Shown piece by piece: positions 20,127 to 29,031 of a stretch of 40,915 bases of DNA. The DNA is from Gallionella sp. (GTDB taxonomy: Bacteria; Pseudomonadota; Gammaproteobacteria; Burkholderiales; Gallionellaceae). The DNA lies in assembly GCA_030652475.1 (NCBI GenBank), contig JAUSAO010000129.1, positions 1 through 40,915 of the forward strand. Reading direction: 5' to 3'. The notes beneath the pieces are model-generated. The model searched no databases and had not been told where the DNA came from. It worked only from the letters and a program-made list of their open reading frames with translations. Position 1 is the stretch's first letter. Each line of letters starts with the position of its first letter. Position numbers and translations under genes: made by a program.

Positions 20127-21314
20127 ATGAACAAATCGCAACCTTCCATCGTACTCGGCATCACCGGCGGCATCGCGGCCTACAAGGCGGCCGAATTACT
20201 GCGCCTGTTAACCAAACAAGGGATTTCAGTGCAAGTGGCGATGACCGAGGCGGCTTGCCACTTCATCACGCCGACCACCATGCAGGGTTTGTCCGGCAAG
20301 CCGGTGATAAGCTCTCAGTGGGATGCGCGCGTGCCGAACAGCATGGCGCACATCAATCTGAGCCGTGAAGCCGACGCGATTGTGGTCGCGCCCGCCAGCG
20401 CCGATTTCATCGCCAAACTGGCACATGGTCTGGCGGATGATTTACTTTCCACCTTATGTCTGGCGCGCGACTGCCCCTTACTGATCGCCCCGGCGATGAA
20501 CCGCGAAATGTGGCAGAACCCTGCGACCCAACGCAATATCGCGCAACTGCTTGCCGATGGCATACAAGTACTGGGCCCGGATAGCGGCATGCAGGCCTGC
20601 GGCGAAGAAGGCACAGGACGCATGCTGGAGCCTGAACAACTTGCCGAACACATCGTTGCCTCCTTCCAGCCCAAGCTCTTGCCCGGCGCACGAATTCTGA
20701 TCACCGCAGGGCCCACCTATGAGGCGATTGATGCGGTGCGCGGCATCACCAATCGCAGTTCAGGAAAGATGGGCTATGCCATCGCGCAAGCTGCGCTGGA
20801 AATGGGTGCCGAAGTGATACTGGTATCGGGGCCCACCGCTTTGCCCGCGCCCGCCGGTGCACAAAGAACGAATGTGCAAAGTGCCGCGCAAATGTATGAA
20901 GCCGTCATGCACAACGTTGCCCTCAGTGACATTTTCATCGCGGTGGCAGCGGTAGCCGATTACCACATTGCCCAGCCCAGCGAACATAAAATCAAGAAGA
21001 GTAACGCCCCGCTCACATTGGAACTCATCCCCAATCCGGATATTCTGGCGGATGTCGCCACCCTTCCCAATCCGCCTTACTGCGTAGGATTCGCCGCCGA
21101 GAGCGAGAATCTGGTCGAATATGCCGAACAAAAACGACAGGCGAAAAAATTGCCCCTGCTGGTAGGCAATATCGCCCAGCATGCTATCGGCAGCGACGAC
21201 AACGAGCTGATTTTATTCGACGACGACGGCATCCATCCCCTGCCTCGCGCCGACAAACTCACGCTGGCAAGACAACTGATGCAACACATCGCACAGCGTT
21301 ATACGGCGCGCTGA
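20127..21314 (+). CDS. coaBC: Bifunctional phosphopantothenoylcysteine decarboxylase / phosphopantothenate-cysteine ligase (CoaBC)
   Basis: CoaBC (395 residues) joins cysteine to 4'-phosphopantothenate and decarboxylates the product, two steps of coenzyme A synthesis. The N-terminal FMN-dependent decarboxylase shows [18 protein letters not shown], the active-site histidine in [16 protein letters not shown] and the catalytic cysteine in [12 protein letters not shown]. The C-terminal ligase shows [27 protein letters not shown] and AAVADY. Both domains are intact and of usual length. It is followed 61 bases later by dut, the common coaBC-dut order. Confidence 0.97.
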   Translation: MNKSQPSIVLGITGGIAAYKAAELLRLLTKQGISVQVAMTEAACHFITPTTMQGLSGKPVISSQWDARVPNSMAHINLSREADAIVVAPASADFIAKLAHGLADDLLSTLCLARDCPLLIAPAMNREMWQNPATQRNIAQLLADGIQVLGPDSGMQACGEEGTGRMLEPEQLAEHIVASFQPKLLPGARILITAGPTYEAIDAVRGITNRSSGKMGYAIAQAALEMGAEVILVSGPTALPAPAGAQRTNVQSAAQMYEAVMHNVALSDIFIAVAAVADYHIAQPSEHKIKKSNAPLTLELIPNPDILADVATLPNPPYCVGFAAESENLVEYAEQKRQAKKLPLLVGNIAQHAIGSDDNELILFDDDGIHPLPRADKLTLARQLMQHIAQRYTAR

Positions 21315-21375
21315 TGCTCGCCATGCAGTATTTTGCTTAACCCCGGCCTTTGTACATCTTCCAAGGAGTACTGTA

Positions 21376-21831
21376 ATGAAACACCCCGTTGTGGACGTAA
21401 AAATTCTGGATCTCCGCTTGCATGAAAACATGCCCGCCTATGCGACCAGCGGTTCGGCAGGCATAGATTTGCGCGCCTGCATCGAACAGAACATGGTCAT
21501 TCAACCCAAACAGTGCGAACTGATCCCCAGCGGCATTGCGATTCACCTTGCCCACCCGGGCTATGCCGCGATGATATTGCCACGCTCCGGTCTGGGGCAT
21601 AAGCATGGCATTGTGCTGGGCAATCTGGTCGGGCTGATAGATTCGGATTATCAGGGGCAGATTTTCGTCTCGCTATGGAACCGCAGTCAGATTCCCTTCA
21701 CGCTCATGCCGATGGAACGCATGGCGCAACTGGTCATCGTGCCGGTCATGCAGGCAAAATTCAACATCGTCGAAGAGTTTCCATTGAGCGAACGCGGCAC
21801 CGGCGGATTCGGCAGCACCGGAAAGCACTAA
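21376..21831 (+). CDS. dut: Deoxyuridine triphosphatase (dUTPase)
   Basis: Dut (151 residues) hydrolyses dUTP to dUMP, keeping uracil out of DNA and supplying dTMP synthesis. The five trimeric dUTPase motifs are seen: [32 protein letters not shown] with the catalytic aspartate, RMAQLVIVP, and [10 protein letters not shown] at the C-terminus. The ATG at 21376 has an AAGGAG site. A heptanucleotide array starts five bases after its stop codon and a bidirectional terminator follows. Confidence 0.98.
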   Translation: MKHPVVDVKILDLRLHENMPAYATSGSAGIDLRACIEQNMVIQPKQCELIPSGIAIHLAHPGYAAMILPRSGLGHKHGIVLGNLVGLIDSDYQGQIFVSLWNRSQIPFTLMPMERMAQLVIVPVMQAKFNIVEEFPLSERGTGGFGSTGKH

Positions 21832-21836
21832 AAGCA

Positions 21837-21888
21837 GTCGTTAGTCGTTAGTCGTTAGTCGTTAGTCGTTAGTCGTTAGTCGTTAGTC
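21837..21888 (+). repeat. Heptanucleotide tandem array (GTCGTTA) after dut
   Basis: About seven tandem copies of GTCGTTA fill 21837-21888, starting five bases after the dut stop. The unit contains TAG across its junction, and 7 is not a multiple of 3, so all three forward frames meet a stop every 21 bases. The reverse strand carries TAA in the same way. It is the longest of the five heptamer arrays seen here. Confidence 0.95.
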
Positions 21889-21902
21889 AAAAAGTTTACA
21901 GC

Positions 21903-21936
21903 AAGTAAAAAACCCGCCGAAGCGGGTTTTTTACTT
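21903..21936. terminator. Bidirectional rho-independent terminator
   Basis: AAGTAAAAAACCCGC and GCGGGTTTTTTACTT form a perfect stem around a short CGAA loop, with A- and T-tracts on the two sides. It lies between the convergent dut and PEGA-lipoprotein genes and can end transcripts from both directions. Confidence 0.92.
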
Positions 21937-21940
21937 ACAA

Positions 21941-21962
21941 CTGGCTACTGGCTACTGGCTAC
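21941..21962 (-). repeat. Heptanucleotide array (CTGGCTA) after the PEGA lipoprotein
   Basis: Three tandem copies of CTGGCTA (plus strand) end about ten bases from the stop codon of the minus-strand lipoprotein gene at 21973. On the gene's strand the unit reads TAGCCAG. A different heptamer array lies just across the terminator at 21837, so two distinct heptamer families face each other within 60 bases. Confidence 0.85.
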
Positions 21963-21972
21963 TTACTGTTTT

Positions 21973-23004
21973 CTAGCGTTCCAGATTCAGTTCAATCTCG
22001 GTATTGTCGCCCCGGCGCACCGAAACCTTCTCAGTCACCATATTGTAGCCGGACAGTTTCACGCTGATGGCATGGATGCCCGGCTCCATTTCCAGGCGTA
22101 GCGGAGACAGTCCGTAATACACGCCATCCAGATACACTCTGGCGCGTGCCGGATTGGTATTCACCAGCAGCAATCCTGCCGTGTCACTGGCATGTGGCCG
22201 GTAACTGGGCACGGGAACATCATTGCCCGGTTGCACGCCATAATCCGGCTTCGTCGGTGCAGCGGGAGCAGGCTTGGGCAGTGATGGAGCGACATAAACC
22301 GTCACCCCGGGGATCGCCTTGGTACCCGGCGTCAAATTGAACAATTCAGGATGAGCTGCCATCAGCGAAGCACTGATAGCCTCGACCGTTTTGGTGCTGG
22401 CAATACGCAATTCATGGTTAAGATAAGCGATGACATCGTCTTTATTGTTACCCGAGACGCCGGCAAAGCGATCATGCTTCTCGGTCACCAAGCCAGACCA
22501 GACTACTTTTCCGGTCGCCACATCTTTCAACGTGGTTTCAATCGCGATAAAAATTTCGTCGCGATTCTTGACGTTCAAAGTCAACTCCTTCACCACGCCC
22601 GACATTTCAAACAGCGCGTTACCCGCACTGGCGCCTTCCATTACCTGATAGCCTTCGGCATCGAAACGCTTTTTCATTGCGCTGGTCACCAGATCCGCAA
22701 CATCCTGATCCAGAATCAACTCGCTGCCGCTCACGCCTCTTACCTGATTGGTCAACTGACCGAGATAACGCGGACTGCTCACCTTGCGCTGGTCCACATA
22801 GTTATTAACTCGCATAGTCGCGGCGTACTTAAGCACCGGACCGGTACGGCTGGCCGCTGCTTTCTTTTCACCTGTCGTGACCAGCGTACCGTCGCCGCCA
22901 TTGATCCAGCCACCGACCGTATCTTTGGCATCCTTGACAGAGGCACATCCGGCAACAGCAAACAACAAAACCAGCAGCGCAACACGTTGCGATAATGAAC
23001 TCAT
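21973..23004 (-). CDS. Lipoprotein with C-terminal PEGA domain
   Basis: This 343-residue exported lipoprotein has a signal with VAGC lipobox (VALLVLLFAVAGCASV). The middle region (about 60-215) resembles envelope-assembly proteins of the GNA1162/CsgG-like kind in general layout but I cannot name the family. A Pro-rich linker follows (about 235-265). The C-terminal 70 residues form a PEGA domain: LLLVNTNPARARVYLDGVYYGLSPLRLEMEPGIHAISV and GYNMVTEKVSV. PEGA domains are surface beta-domains often found near the cell wall. The ATG at 23004 has GAGGTGA upstream. The neighbouring CBS-pair gene is 29 bases upstream, so the two are likely co-transcribed. Confidence 0.8.
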   Translation of the reverse strand: MSSLSQRVALLVLLFAVAGCASVKDAKDTVGGWINGGDGTLVTTGEKKAAASRTGPVLKYAATMRVNNYVDQRKVSSPRYLGQLTNQVRGVSGSELILDQDVADLVTSAMKKRFDAEGYQVMEGASAGNALFEMSGVVKELTLNVKNRDEIFIAIETTLKDVATGKVVWSGLVTEKHDRFAGVSGNNKDDVIAYLNHELRIASTKTVEAISASLMAAHPELFNLTPGTKAIPGVTVYVAPSLPKPAPAAPTKPDYGVQPGNDVPVPSYRPHASDTAGLLLVNTNPARARVYLDGVYYGLSPLRLEMEPGIHAISVKLSGYNMVTEKVSVRRGDNTEIELNLER

Positions 23005-23033
23005 TAACTTCACCTCAGGATTTTTCAATGCGA

Positions 23034-23630
23034 TTAGGCGTGTGGAATAACAGCATCAATTTCGGCGAAAGTATGCGCCAATTCGAAACTCTGCACTTGC
23101 GCACCCAACTGACGGGCAATTTGTGTGACCGAGAACAGGCCGCACACGGTTTGCTTGCCATCCGCGCCTTCGGAAACTACCAGCGCATGCTGCCTGTGGG
23201 ATTTCTTCAGGCTGGCAACGATTTCGCCTACTCTGGCATTTTGTACATCTTCGATCTTCATCACTTCCAGTTCGCGCTGCGTGGTCATGATGTCGCGCAC
23301 CGTGATATCTGCATGAATTCCGCCCACGCTTTGCAGGAAACGCATCGGCTTTTCCCCCAATACATCCGAGGCAGTCAACAGCCCTGACACCTGTTCATTT
23401 TCGTCCAGCACCAGCAACATACGCACGCCATAACGTATCATCTTGGAATTGGCTCTGTCCATTAGCGTCTGGGCGCGCACACTCACCACTGAAACCTTGC
23501 TCAAATCGGTCATCACGCTGGCAGCCGGATCGCTCAGCTTGACGCGTTCAGCAAAAACCTGCTTGGGGCGCACAATAGACGCGCCTGTTTTCAATGGGAA
23601 AGAATCCAGCCCTGTATACTCTTTAATCAT
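23034..23630 (-). CDS. CBS-domain pair protein
   Basis: A 198-residue cytoplasmic protein made mainly of two CBS motifs. The first covers about residues 40-95 (VMTDLSKVSVVSVRAQTLMDRANSKMIRYGVRMLLVLDENEQVSGLLTASDVLG region). The second covers about 108-172 (VRDIMTTQRELEVM...ALVVSEGADGKQTVCGLFSVTQIARQLG region). CBS pairs bind adenosyl nucleotides and act as energy sensors or regulators of partner proteins. No catalytic domain is attached. ATG at 23630 has AGGAGTG upstream. It precedes the PEGA lipoprotein on the same strand, with rppH upstream. Partner unknown. Confidence 0.85.
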   Translation of the reverse strand: MIKEYTGLDSFPLKTGASIVRPKQVFAERVKLSDPAASVMTDLSKVSVVSVRAQTLMDRANSKMIRYGVRMLLVLDENEQVSGLLTASDVLGEKPMRFLQSVGGIHADITVRDIMTTQRELEVMKIEDVQNARVGEIVASLKKSHRQHALVVSEGADGKQTVCGLFSVTQIARQLGAQVQSFELAHTFAEIDAVIPHA

Positions 23631-23657
23631 CTTTTCACTCCTGTAAATTCACAATAA

Positions 23658-24188
23658 TTATCTATGCATGTGTTGCAGATACGCCTGATGGTGCGAACAA
23701 GCGGCTCTAACCCCGGGGTCAGGCAGGTAGCGCACCAACTCATTTAGCGCCTTGGTGTAAATCTCACGTTTGAATTCGATGACTGCCTGTATATCCAGCC
23801 AGTAATCATTCCAACGCCATGCGTCAAATTCCGGATGCGCGCAAGCGCGCAAACAGACATCACAATCACGTCCTACCAAACGCAACAAAAACCAAATCTG
23901 CTTCTGCCCGCGATAACCGCCACGCGATTCCCGCTTACTCCAACTTTGCGGAACTTCATAACGCATCCAGTCACGGGTGCGTCCCAGTATCTGCACATGC
24001 TCGGGGCTCAAACCGACTTCTTCATACAATTCGCGATACATTGCCTGCTCTGGATTTTCTCCATGCTGTATGCCGCCTTGCGGGAACTGCCAAGCATGCT
24101 GCCGAATCCGTTTTGCCCAGAATACTTGATTTTTGTCATTCGTGATAATGATGCCGACATTCGGGCGGTAGCCGTCTCGGTCTATCAT
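23658..24188 (-). CDS. rppH: RNA pyrophosphohydrolase RppH
   Basis: RppH (176 residues) removes pyrophosphate from the 5' end of mRNAs, opening them to RNase E decay. The start [18 protein letters not shown], the WQFPQGGI segment and the Nudix box ([17 protein letters not shown] then YEEVGL) match the family. RxxWMRYEVP and the KQIWFLL segment are also typical. Length is close to the E. coli enzyme. It is divergent from proS, with 209 bases between the starts, where the promoters of both genes must lie; rppH and proS are neighbours in many betaproteobacteria. Confidence 0.96.
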   Translation of the reverse strand: MIDRDGYRPNVGIIITNDKNQVFWAKRIRQHAWQFPQGGIQHGENPEQAMYRELYEEVGLSPEHVQILGRTRDWMRYEVPQSWSKRESRGGYRGQKQIWFLLRLVGRDCDVCLRACAHPEFDAWRWNDYWLDIQAVIEFKREIYTKALNELVRYLPDPGVRAACSHHQAYLQHMHR

Positions 24189-24397
24189 TTTCCACTCTAC
24201 CAGCTTAATTTCAATTGTCGGATTCTTTCACATTTCGCCTTTATTGAAAAGCGAATATACGGCATATCCTCAATCACGCCCGAACGAAAGTAGCAATCGC
24301 CACCCTGAACCCCGATTAAAGACCCTGACGAGGGCGAGCGTTATATCCACATTCCCTGTAAAATCGCGTTTTCACAAAACCTTTCACATCGGACATC

Positions 24398-26107
24398 ATG
24401 CGCGTTTCACAATTTTTCATCTCCACTCTAAAAGAAGCCCCTTCCGAAGCAGAACTTCCGAGTCACAGGCTCATGATGCGCGCGGGCTACATCAAAAAAC
24501 TCGCCAGCGGTTTGTACACATGGATGCCATTGGGATTGCGCGCCTTGCGCAAGGTGGAAGCCATCGTACGTGAAGAGATGAATGCCAGCGGCGCTATCGA
24601 ATTGCTGATGCCCGCCGTGCAACCCGCCGAACTCTGGGATGAAACCGGGCGCTGGGAAGTGTTCGGCCCGCAGATGCTGAAAATCAAGGACAGGCACAAT
24701 AATCAATTCTGTTTCGGTCCAACCCACGAAGAAGTGATTACCGATATCGCGCGTCGCGAAATCCGCAGCTACCGCCAGCTGCCTATCAATTTTTATCAGA
24801 TTCAGACCAAATTCCGCGATGAAGTACGGCCACGCTTCGGCGTGATGCGCGCGCGCGAATTCCTGATGAAGGATGCCTATTCTTTTCACGCCGATTTCGC
24901 CAGCCTGGAAGCAAGCTATAACGTGATGTATCAGACCTACAGCCGCATTTTCACGCGTCTGGGGCTGAAATTTCGCGCCGTGGCCGCCGACACGGGCGCC
25001 ATTGGCGGCAGCGGTTCACACGAATTTCACGTACTGGCTGATTCCGGCGAAGATGCGCTGGCCTATTGCCCGACATCAAGTTACGCCGCCAACGTGGAAC
25101 TGGCACAAGCCATCACCCCCGACACCGCACGTCCTTCGCCCGCCGAAGAAATACGCAACGTAGAGACGCCCAAACAGACCACCTGCGAACAAGTGGCCCA
25201 ATTACTGGACATTCCACTGCAACGCACCGTCAAGCTGCTGGCGCTGATGGCGGAAGACAAGCTACACATACTGCTGCTGCGCGGCGACCACAGCCTGAAT
25301 GAAATCAAGGCCGCCAAGCTGCCCGGACTAGCCGATTTCCGCTTTGCCAGAGAAGATGAAATTCGCAGCTTTTTCGATTGCCCGCCCGGTTTTCTCGGCC
25401 CTGTCGGTCTGGACAGAACAACGGTACGCGTGATTGCCGATCAGTCCGTGGCGGTCATGAGTGATTTCGTCGCAGGCGCGAACGTAGCCAAATTTCACAC
25501 CGCTGGTATCAACTGGGGGCGCGACTTGCCCGAACCTGATCTGGTGGCCGATATCCGCAACGTGGTCACCGGCGATATTTCACCGGATGGCAATGGCACG
25601 CTGGAAATCTGCAGGGGCATCGAAGTCGGTCACATCTTCCAGCTGCGTACCAAATACGCCGAAAGCATGAAAGCCACGTTTCTGGATGCGCAGGGCAAGG
25701 CGCAGATTCTGGAAATGGGCTGCTACGGCATAGGCGTATCGCGCATCGTCGCCGCCGCCATCGAACAGAATTTTGACGAGCGCGGCATCGCGCTTCCTGC
25801 CGCCATGGCCCCTTTCCAGGTCGCGCTGGTGCCCATTGGCATGAATAAGAGCGAGGCCGTGAAGAACGCCGTCGAACAACTCTACAGCGAGCTGAAAGCC
25901 GCCAGCATCGAGGTCTTGCTGGATGACCGCGACGAGCGCCCCGGTGTGATGTTTGCCGACATGGAACTGATTGGCATCCCGCACCGCCTCGTCGTCGGCG
26001 AGCGTAATCTGAAGGAAAATTTAATCGAATATCAGGGACGACGCGATACCAGCGCACAGGCCATCCCCTTGCAAAACGCGCTGGAGTTCGTACAATCCAG
26101 ACTATGA
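24398..26107 (+). CDS. proS: Prolyl-tRNA synthetase (ProS, bacterial type with editing domain)
   Basis: ProS (569 residues) charges tRNA-Pro. It begins [19 protein letters not shown] and carries class II motif 1 (about 60-85), motif 2 [17 protein letters not shown] and motif 3 [14 protein letters not shown]. Between motifs 2 and 3 lies the INS editing domain (about 225-380), which clears Ala-tRNA-Pro. The C-terminal anticodon-binding domain includes [22 protein letters not shown]. Length is normal for the bacterial type. The stop TGA overlaps the ATG of the lytic transglycosylase by four bases. The ribosome-binding site is weak. Confidence 0.98.
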   Translation: MRVSQFFISTLKEAPSEAELPSHRLMMRAGYIKKLASGLYTWMPLGLRALRKVEAIVREEMNASGAIELLMPAVQPAELWDETGRWEVFGPQMLKIKDRHNNQFCFGPTHEEVITDIARREIRSYRQLPINFYQIQTKFRDEVRPRFGVMRAREFLMKDAYSFHADFASLEASYNVMYQTYSRIFTRLGLKFRAVAADTGAIGGSGSHEFHVLADSGEDALAYCPTSSYAANVELAQAITPDTARPSPAEEIRNVETPKQTTCEQVAQLLDIPLQRTVKLLALMAEDKLHILLLRGDHSLNEIKAAKLPGLADFRFAREDEIRSFFDCPPGFLGPVGLDRTTVRVIADQSVAVMSDFVAGANVAKFHTAGINWGRDLPEPDLVADIRNVVTGDISPDGNGTLEICRGIEVGHIFQLRTKYAESMKATFLDAQGKAQILEMGCYGIGVSRIVAAAIEQNFDERGIALPAAMAPFQVALVPIGMNKSEAVKNAVEQLYSELKAASIEVLLDDRDERPGVMFADMELIGIPHRLVVGERNLKENLIEYQGRRDTSAQAIPLQNALEFVQSRL

Positions 26108-26787
26108 AAAAAATAGGTGCAAGGTGCAAAGTTCAAGACGCAAGTAAAAGCTGCTATCCAGCTTTGCGCTTGTCCCTTGCCGCTTGCACCTTGATCCTGT
26201 TGTTCGCCACTAACGCCTTTGCTGGCACGCAAACCTACACACCGCTATCCGCCAGCGTACGTGCGGTATTACAACACAGCGTATCGGATCAGGCCGCATC
26301 TAAACAAGCCTTCGCCACACAGTATGAAGCGGACGCATGGCTGAACGAGATGTCGCGTCGTCTGGAAAAACGCCTGCCTGACAAGCGCTACCGCATGGAT
26401 TTTCTCAACACCGTGCATTATGAGGCCACCCGGGCGGGGCTCGATCCGCAACTGGTATTGGGTTTGATTGAAGTGGAGAGCGGCTTTAAAAAATACGCCG
26501 TATCTTCAGCAGGTGCGCGCGGCTACATGCAAGTGATGCCATTCTGGGTGCGCGAAATCGGTACAACCGAGCAGAATTTGTTTCATCTGCGCATCAATCT
26601 GCGCTACGGTTGCACGATACTGCGACATTATCTGGATATAGAGAAAGGCGATCTGTATCGCGCCCTGGGGCGTTACAACGGCAGCCTGGGTCGCCCCGAG
26701 TACCCGAATCTGATACGTGCCGCCTGGCATAACCACTGGACATTACCTCAGCGCACCGTCAGCAATAACCACGCACCCGCCAGTTAA
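26104..26787 (+). CDS. Exported lytic transglycosylase (SLT domain)
   Basis: This 227-residue protein cleaves the glycan strands of peptidoglycan in the periplasm. The SLT domain (about 105-205) has the catalytic glutamate in [28 protein letters not shown] and the [12 protein letters not shown] segment. The ATG at 26104 overlaps the proS stop (ATGA). The first 40 residues form a signal peptide ending near NAFAG. Its coding sequence (26120-26193) consists of facing heptamer repeats of the type CAAGnnn, so the signal peptide seems built from repeat DNA. No lipobox is evident, so the product is probably soluble or wall-bound. Confidence 0.9.
   Translation: MKKIGARCKVQDASKSCYPALRLSLAACTLILLFATNAFAGTQTYTPLSASVRAVLQHSVSDQAASKQAFATQYEADAWLNEMSRRLEKRLPDKRYRMDFLNTVHYEATRAGLDPQLVLGLIEVESGFKKYAVSSAGARGYMQVMPFWVREIGTTEQNLFHLRINLRYGCTILRHYLDIEKGDLYRALGRYNGSLGRPEYPNLIRAAWHNHWTLPQRTVSNNHAPAS
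26120..26193. repeat. Facing heptamer repeats inside the transglycosylase signal-peptide region
   Basis: The left arm (26120-26144) reads as CAAGGTG, CAAAGTT, CAAGACG, CAAG. The right arm (26169-26193), read on the other strand, gives CAAGGTG, CAAGCGG, CAAGGGA, CAAG. The outer ten bases (CAAGGTGCAA) pair perfectly. A further GGTGCAA overlaps the left edge, about eight bases after the proS stop codon. Confidence 0.7.
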
Positions 26788-26910
26788 AACGCCTGATACC
26801 ATACTCGCCGCTTTTTCGCGTCACCGCACCCATCTGCCAGCCGAGTTGATCACTCGCCATGCTGGCATAAATTCTGTGTGTACAAGTTTTTCCAGTATGC
26901 CACCCGGCTA

Positions 26911-27486
26911 TTAATGACCGTGTTTTTCAGGCTCGGCAGACGCTGATTCATCCTTGCCCGTACCATGTTCTGCGGCATGGCTGAAATACAGTGCCAGCGC
27001 AATCAGTGTGATACTGGCGCCCAGATAGACCAGATCCAGCGGCGTTTCCAGCTTCATGCGCAACGCCTCCTTAAACAACGTGACGATCAAAATCATCAGA
27101 ATTACCTTGGCTAAGCGGCTTTTCAGGTCATCCAGATTGTTGATGACCAGAATATTGCCTGAGGCCTTATTGCCATGCGCCTGATCGATATCACTGATGA
27201 ACAATTCGTACAAGCCGAATGAAAAAATCAACATCACTGTCGCCAGCAAATAACCGTCCACCACCTCCACGATGTGCGAAACCGTGTTGTCATGCAGCGC
27301 CTTGCGCGCCTCGTCTGTCAGGCTGGCATCGGCATAATGCAGCGCATGCTGAACCAGGAAGTACACATCCACGGTAGCCATATAAAAAATCAAAAAACCC
27401 GCCAGCAGACTACCAATAACGGCGGCCAGAATGACAAACCGGCTATTCCACAGCGCCCCTTCAAACAGCTTCTCAACAAGTTTCAT
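26911..27486 (-). CDS. UPF0114 (YqhA-type) membrane protein
   Basis: A 191-residue inner-membrane protein with four hydrophobic segments (about 17-38, 75-98, 122-142 and 148-167). The opening KLFEGALWNSRFVILAAVIGSL and the central LFISDIDQA matches UPF0114/YqhA proteins. The tail is charged and rich in His, Glu and Lys. Function is unknown; the family is widespread in proteobacteria. It is divergent from the mshM-like gene. The 123 bases between it and the transglycosylase gene hold nothing I can support. Confidence 0.85.
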   Translation of the reverse strand: MKLVEKLFEGALWNSRFVILAAVIGSLLAGFLIFYMATVDVYFLVQHALHYADASLTDEARKALHDNTVSHIVEVVDGYLLATVMLIFSFGLYELFISDIDQAHGNKASGNILVINNLDDLKSRLAKVILMILIVTLFKEALRMKLETPLDLVYLGASITLIALALYFSHAAEHGTGKDESASAEPEKHGH

Positions 27487-27539
27487 TTTAGATTCAGGTC
27501 AGTTAAAAATAATGCATATTAAAACGCAAATAACCCCAT

Positions 27540-27568
27540 CGGGCAAGCGTTTGGACTGAACTTGCCCG
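27540..27568. promoter_or_regulatory. Inverted repeat upstream of the MSHA-like locus
   Basis: CGGGCAAG and CTTGCCCG form an 8-bp perfect inverted repeat with a 13-base spacer, about 40 bases before the first gene of the pilus locus and in the divergent promoter region shared with the UPF0114 gene. It could be an operator. There is no T-tract on either side, so it is unlikely to be a terminator. Confidence 0.3.
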
Positions 27569-27608
27569 CTCGAACGATTGACAGTCTGTAAACAGGGGGC
27601 ATACGATT

Positions 27609-28523
27609 GTGAGCATGTCCTCACTCTACCTGAATCATTTCGGCCTTCGCGCTGCGCCTTTTTCAATCACGCCCGACCCCGGATTTTTTTTCGAGGGGGG
27701 CGACAGGGGCGCGTTCATCGCCGGACTCTTGCACGCCGCTCTGCAAGCCGAAGGCATCGTGCTGGTGATCGGCGAAGTGGGCAGTGGTAAAACACTGATG
27801 ACCCGATTGCTGCTCGCGCGTCTGCCCGACCATGTCGATACCGTCTATCTGCCCAACCCTGCTTTTTCGCGCGATGAAATCATGCAGGTCATCGCCAGAG
27901 ACCTGGGTATTTCCACAGCCAGCCCGGGCGTGAGCCTGGAGGCACTCCAGCAGGAGCTGATTAGCCGCCATGCGCAAGGCAGGCAAGTGGTGGTATTGAT
28001 AGATGAGGCGCACGCCATGCCCGCCGATTCCATAGAGGAAGTCAGGCGACTCTCCAATCTGGAGACCGACGACCGCAAACTGGTTCAGCTGATTCTTTGC
28101 GGCCAGCCCGAACTGGACACGCTGCTGTCCAAACCCTCTCTGCGCCAGGTGCGTGACCGCGTCGTGTACCGGCTCATGCTGGGCAACTTATCCCGAAATG
28201 AATCCAGCCGCTATCTGACTCACCGGCTCAGCATTGCCGGATGGCGCGGCGGACGGCTGTTTTCAGCCTTGGGCGAGTGGCTGTTGCTATTCGATGCAGG
28301 GGGACGAGCCCGGCGCCTCAACCTGATCGCCGACAAGGCACTACTGGCCGCTTTCGCAGCGGGCAGCAAGCAGGTCTCCGCCCGCCATGTGTGGCTCGCC
28401 ATACAGGATGCCGGCGCCAATTTTTCCTCACCCTGCACGCAGGCAATATACAGGCGAGCAACCGCCGCATTCATCATCGCACTGCTTGTTGCCACGACGC
28501 TCTGGCTGGCCGTTAAAGCCTGA
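27609..28523 (+). CDS. mshM: MSHA biogenesis protein MshM-like AAA ATPase
   Basis: This 304-residue protein is an ExeA/GspA-type ATPase. It begins with YLNHFGLRAAPFSITPDPGFFF, typical of MshM and ExeA. The Walker A motif GEVGSGKT is at residues 55-62, Walker B VVLIDEAHAM near 135, and the sensor region LILCGQPELD near 168. One C-terminal membrane helix (about 284-302) anchors it. In MSHA and type II secretion systems such proteins help insert or assemble the secretin across peptidoglycan. The start is GTG at 27609 or ATG at 27615; AGGGGG upstream suits both. It heads the pilus locus. Confidence 0.85.
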   Translation: MSMSSLYLNHFGLRAAPFSITPDPGFFFEGGDRGAFIAGLLHAALQAEGIVLVIGEVGSGKTLMTRLLLARLPDHVDTVYLPNPAFSRDEIMQVIARDLGISTASPGVSLEALQQELISRHAQGRQVVVLIDEAHAMPADSIEEVRRLSNLETDDRKLVQLILCGQPELDTLLSKPSLRQVRDRVVYRLMLGNLSRNESSRYLTHRLSIAGWRGGRLFSALGEWLLLFDAGGRARRLNLIADKALLAAFAAGSKQVSARHVWLAIQDAGANFSSPCTQAIYRRATAAFIIALLVATTLWLAVKA

Positions 28524-29031
28524 GCACACGCCCCTGCGCCACTTTTTCCCGGTACTTCCTGTTTCCCTACCACGACTTCCTGTTTCCCTATCTATCTAAT
28601 TACATATATATTTTGGCCTATTGACCGCACACCCTGAAACTGAAAGACTGCGCCTGGTGCTGGTGCTGGTGGCCGGAAATGGCGTGGATCTATCCCGCAT
28701 CAATTCAGCCAGACAGAGGAATCGGAACAACCGGGGGTGGCCGAATTATGCAAGAGTCGCAATTTGTATATTTATTGATGACATTGGCCATAGGACAATC
28801 GCCCGATGTGCAACTGCGCCCCGTGACACCACAAATTTCTCACGAGCAGCCGGGCGCACCACTCAAACGAGCGTCCTCTGCATCGCCCCGCAATCATTTA
28901 CAGCCCTGCGAAGCACCTGTGCAAAAAACCACACGAAACCCCATGCCGACCCATTTGCCTGCCTTGCAGCATTGCACCGATTAGCCGCCGTCACGTCGCA
29001 GAACCGGCAACATACTTGAGAGGAACTGGCA
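28524..29031. other. 508-bp gap between mshM and mshL without a confident gene
   Basis: The stretch opens with two near copies of ACTTCCTGTTTCCCTA (about 28553 and 28577), followed by an A/T-rich run (TAATTACATATATATTTTGG, about 28597-28616). This could be a promoter for mshL onward. A CTGGTG triple repeat follows near 28653. Two overlapping frames (28679-28984 and a frame running to 29019) are open, but both are Pro/Ser/Arg/Gln-rich, lack a convincing ribosome-binding site and resemble no pilus protein I know. A regulatory leader or a degraded gene are both possible. Confidence 0.4.

Noticed and set aside
21837..21888. CRISPR-like array
   Set aside because: The repeat unit is 7 bases with no spacers; it is a simple tandem heptamer array.
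27578..27607. TTGACA-N18-TACGAT promoter for the mshM-like gene
   Set aside because: The boxes are good, but transcription would start on or after the GTG/ATG start codons and lose the ribosome-binding site, so the match is probably chance unless the message is leaderless.
28732..28756. Sigma-54 promoter (GG...GC) before mshL
   Set aside because: The spacing between the GG and GC elements is nine bases, where ten are needed; a similar near-match upstream of mshM fails for the same reason.
28679..28984. 101-residue open frame between mshM and mshL as a pilus gene
   Set aside because: Composition is repeat-like and rich in Pro, Gln and Arg, there is no good ribosome-binding site, no signal or membrane segment expected of MshK, and an overlapping frame is equally open.
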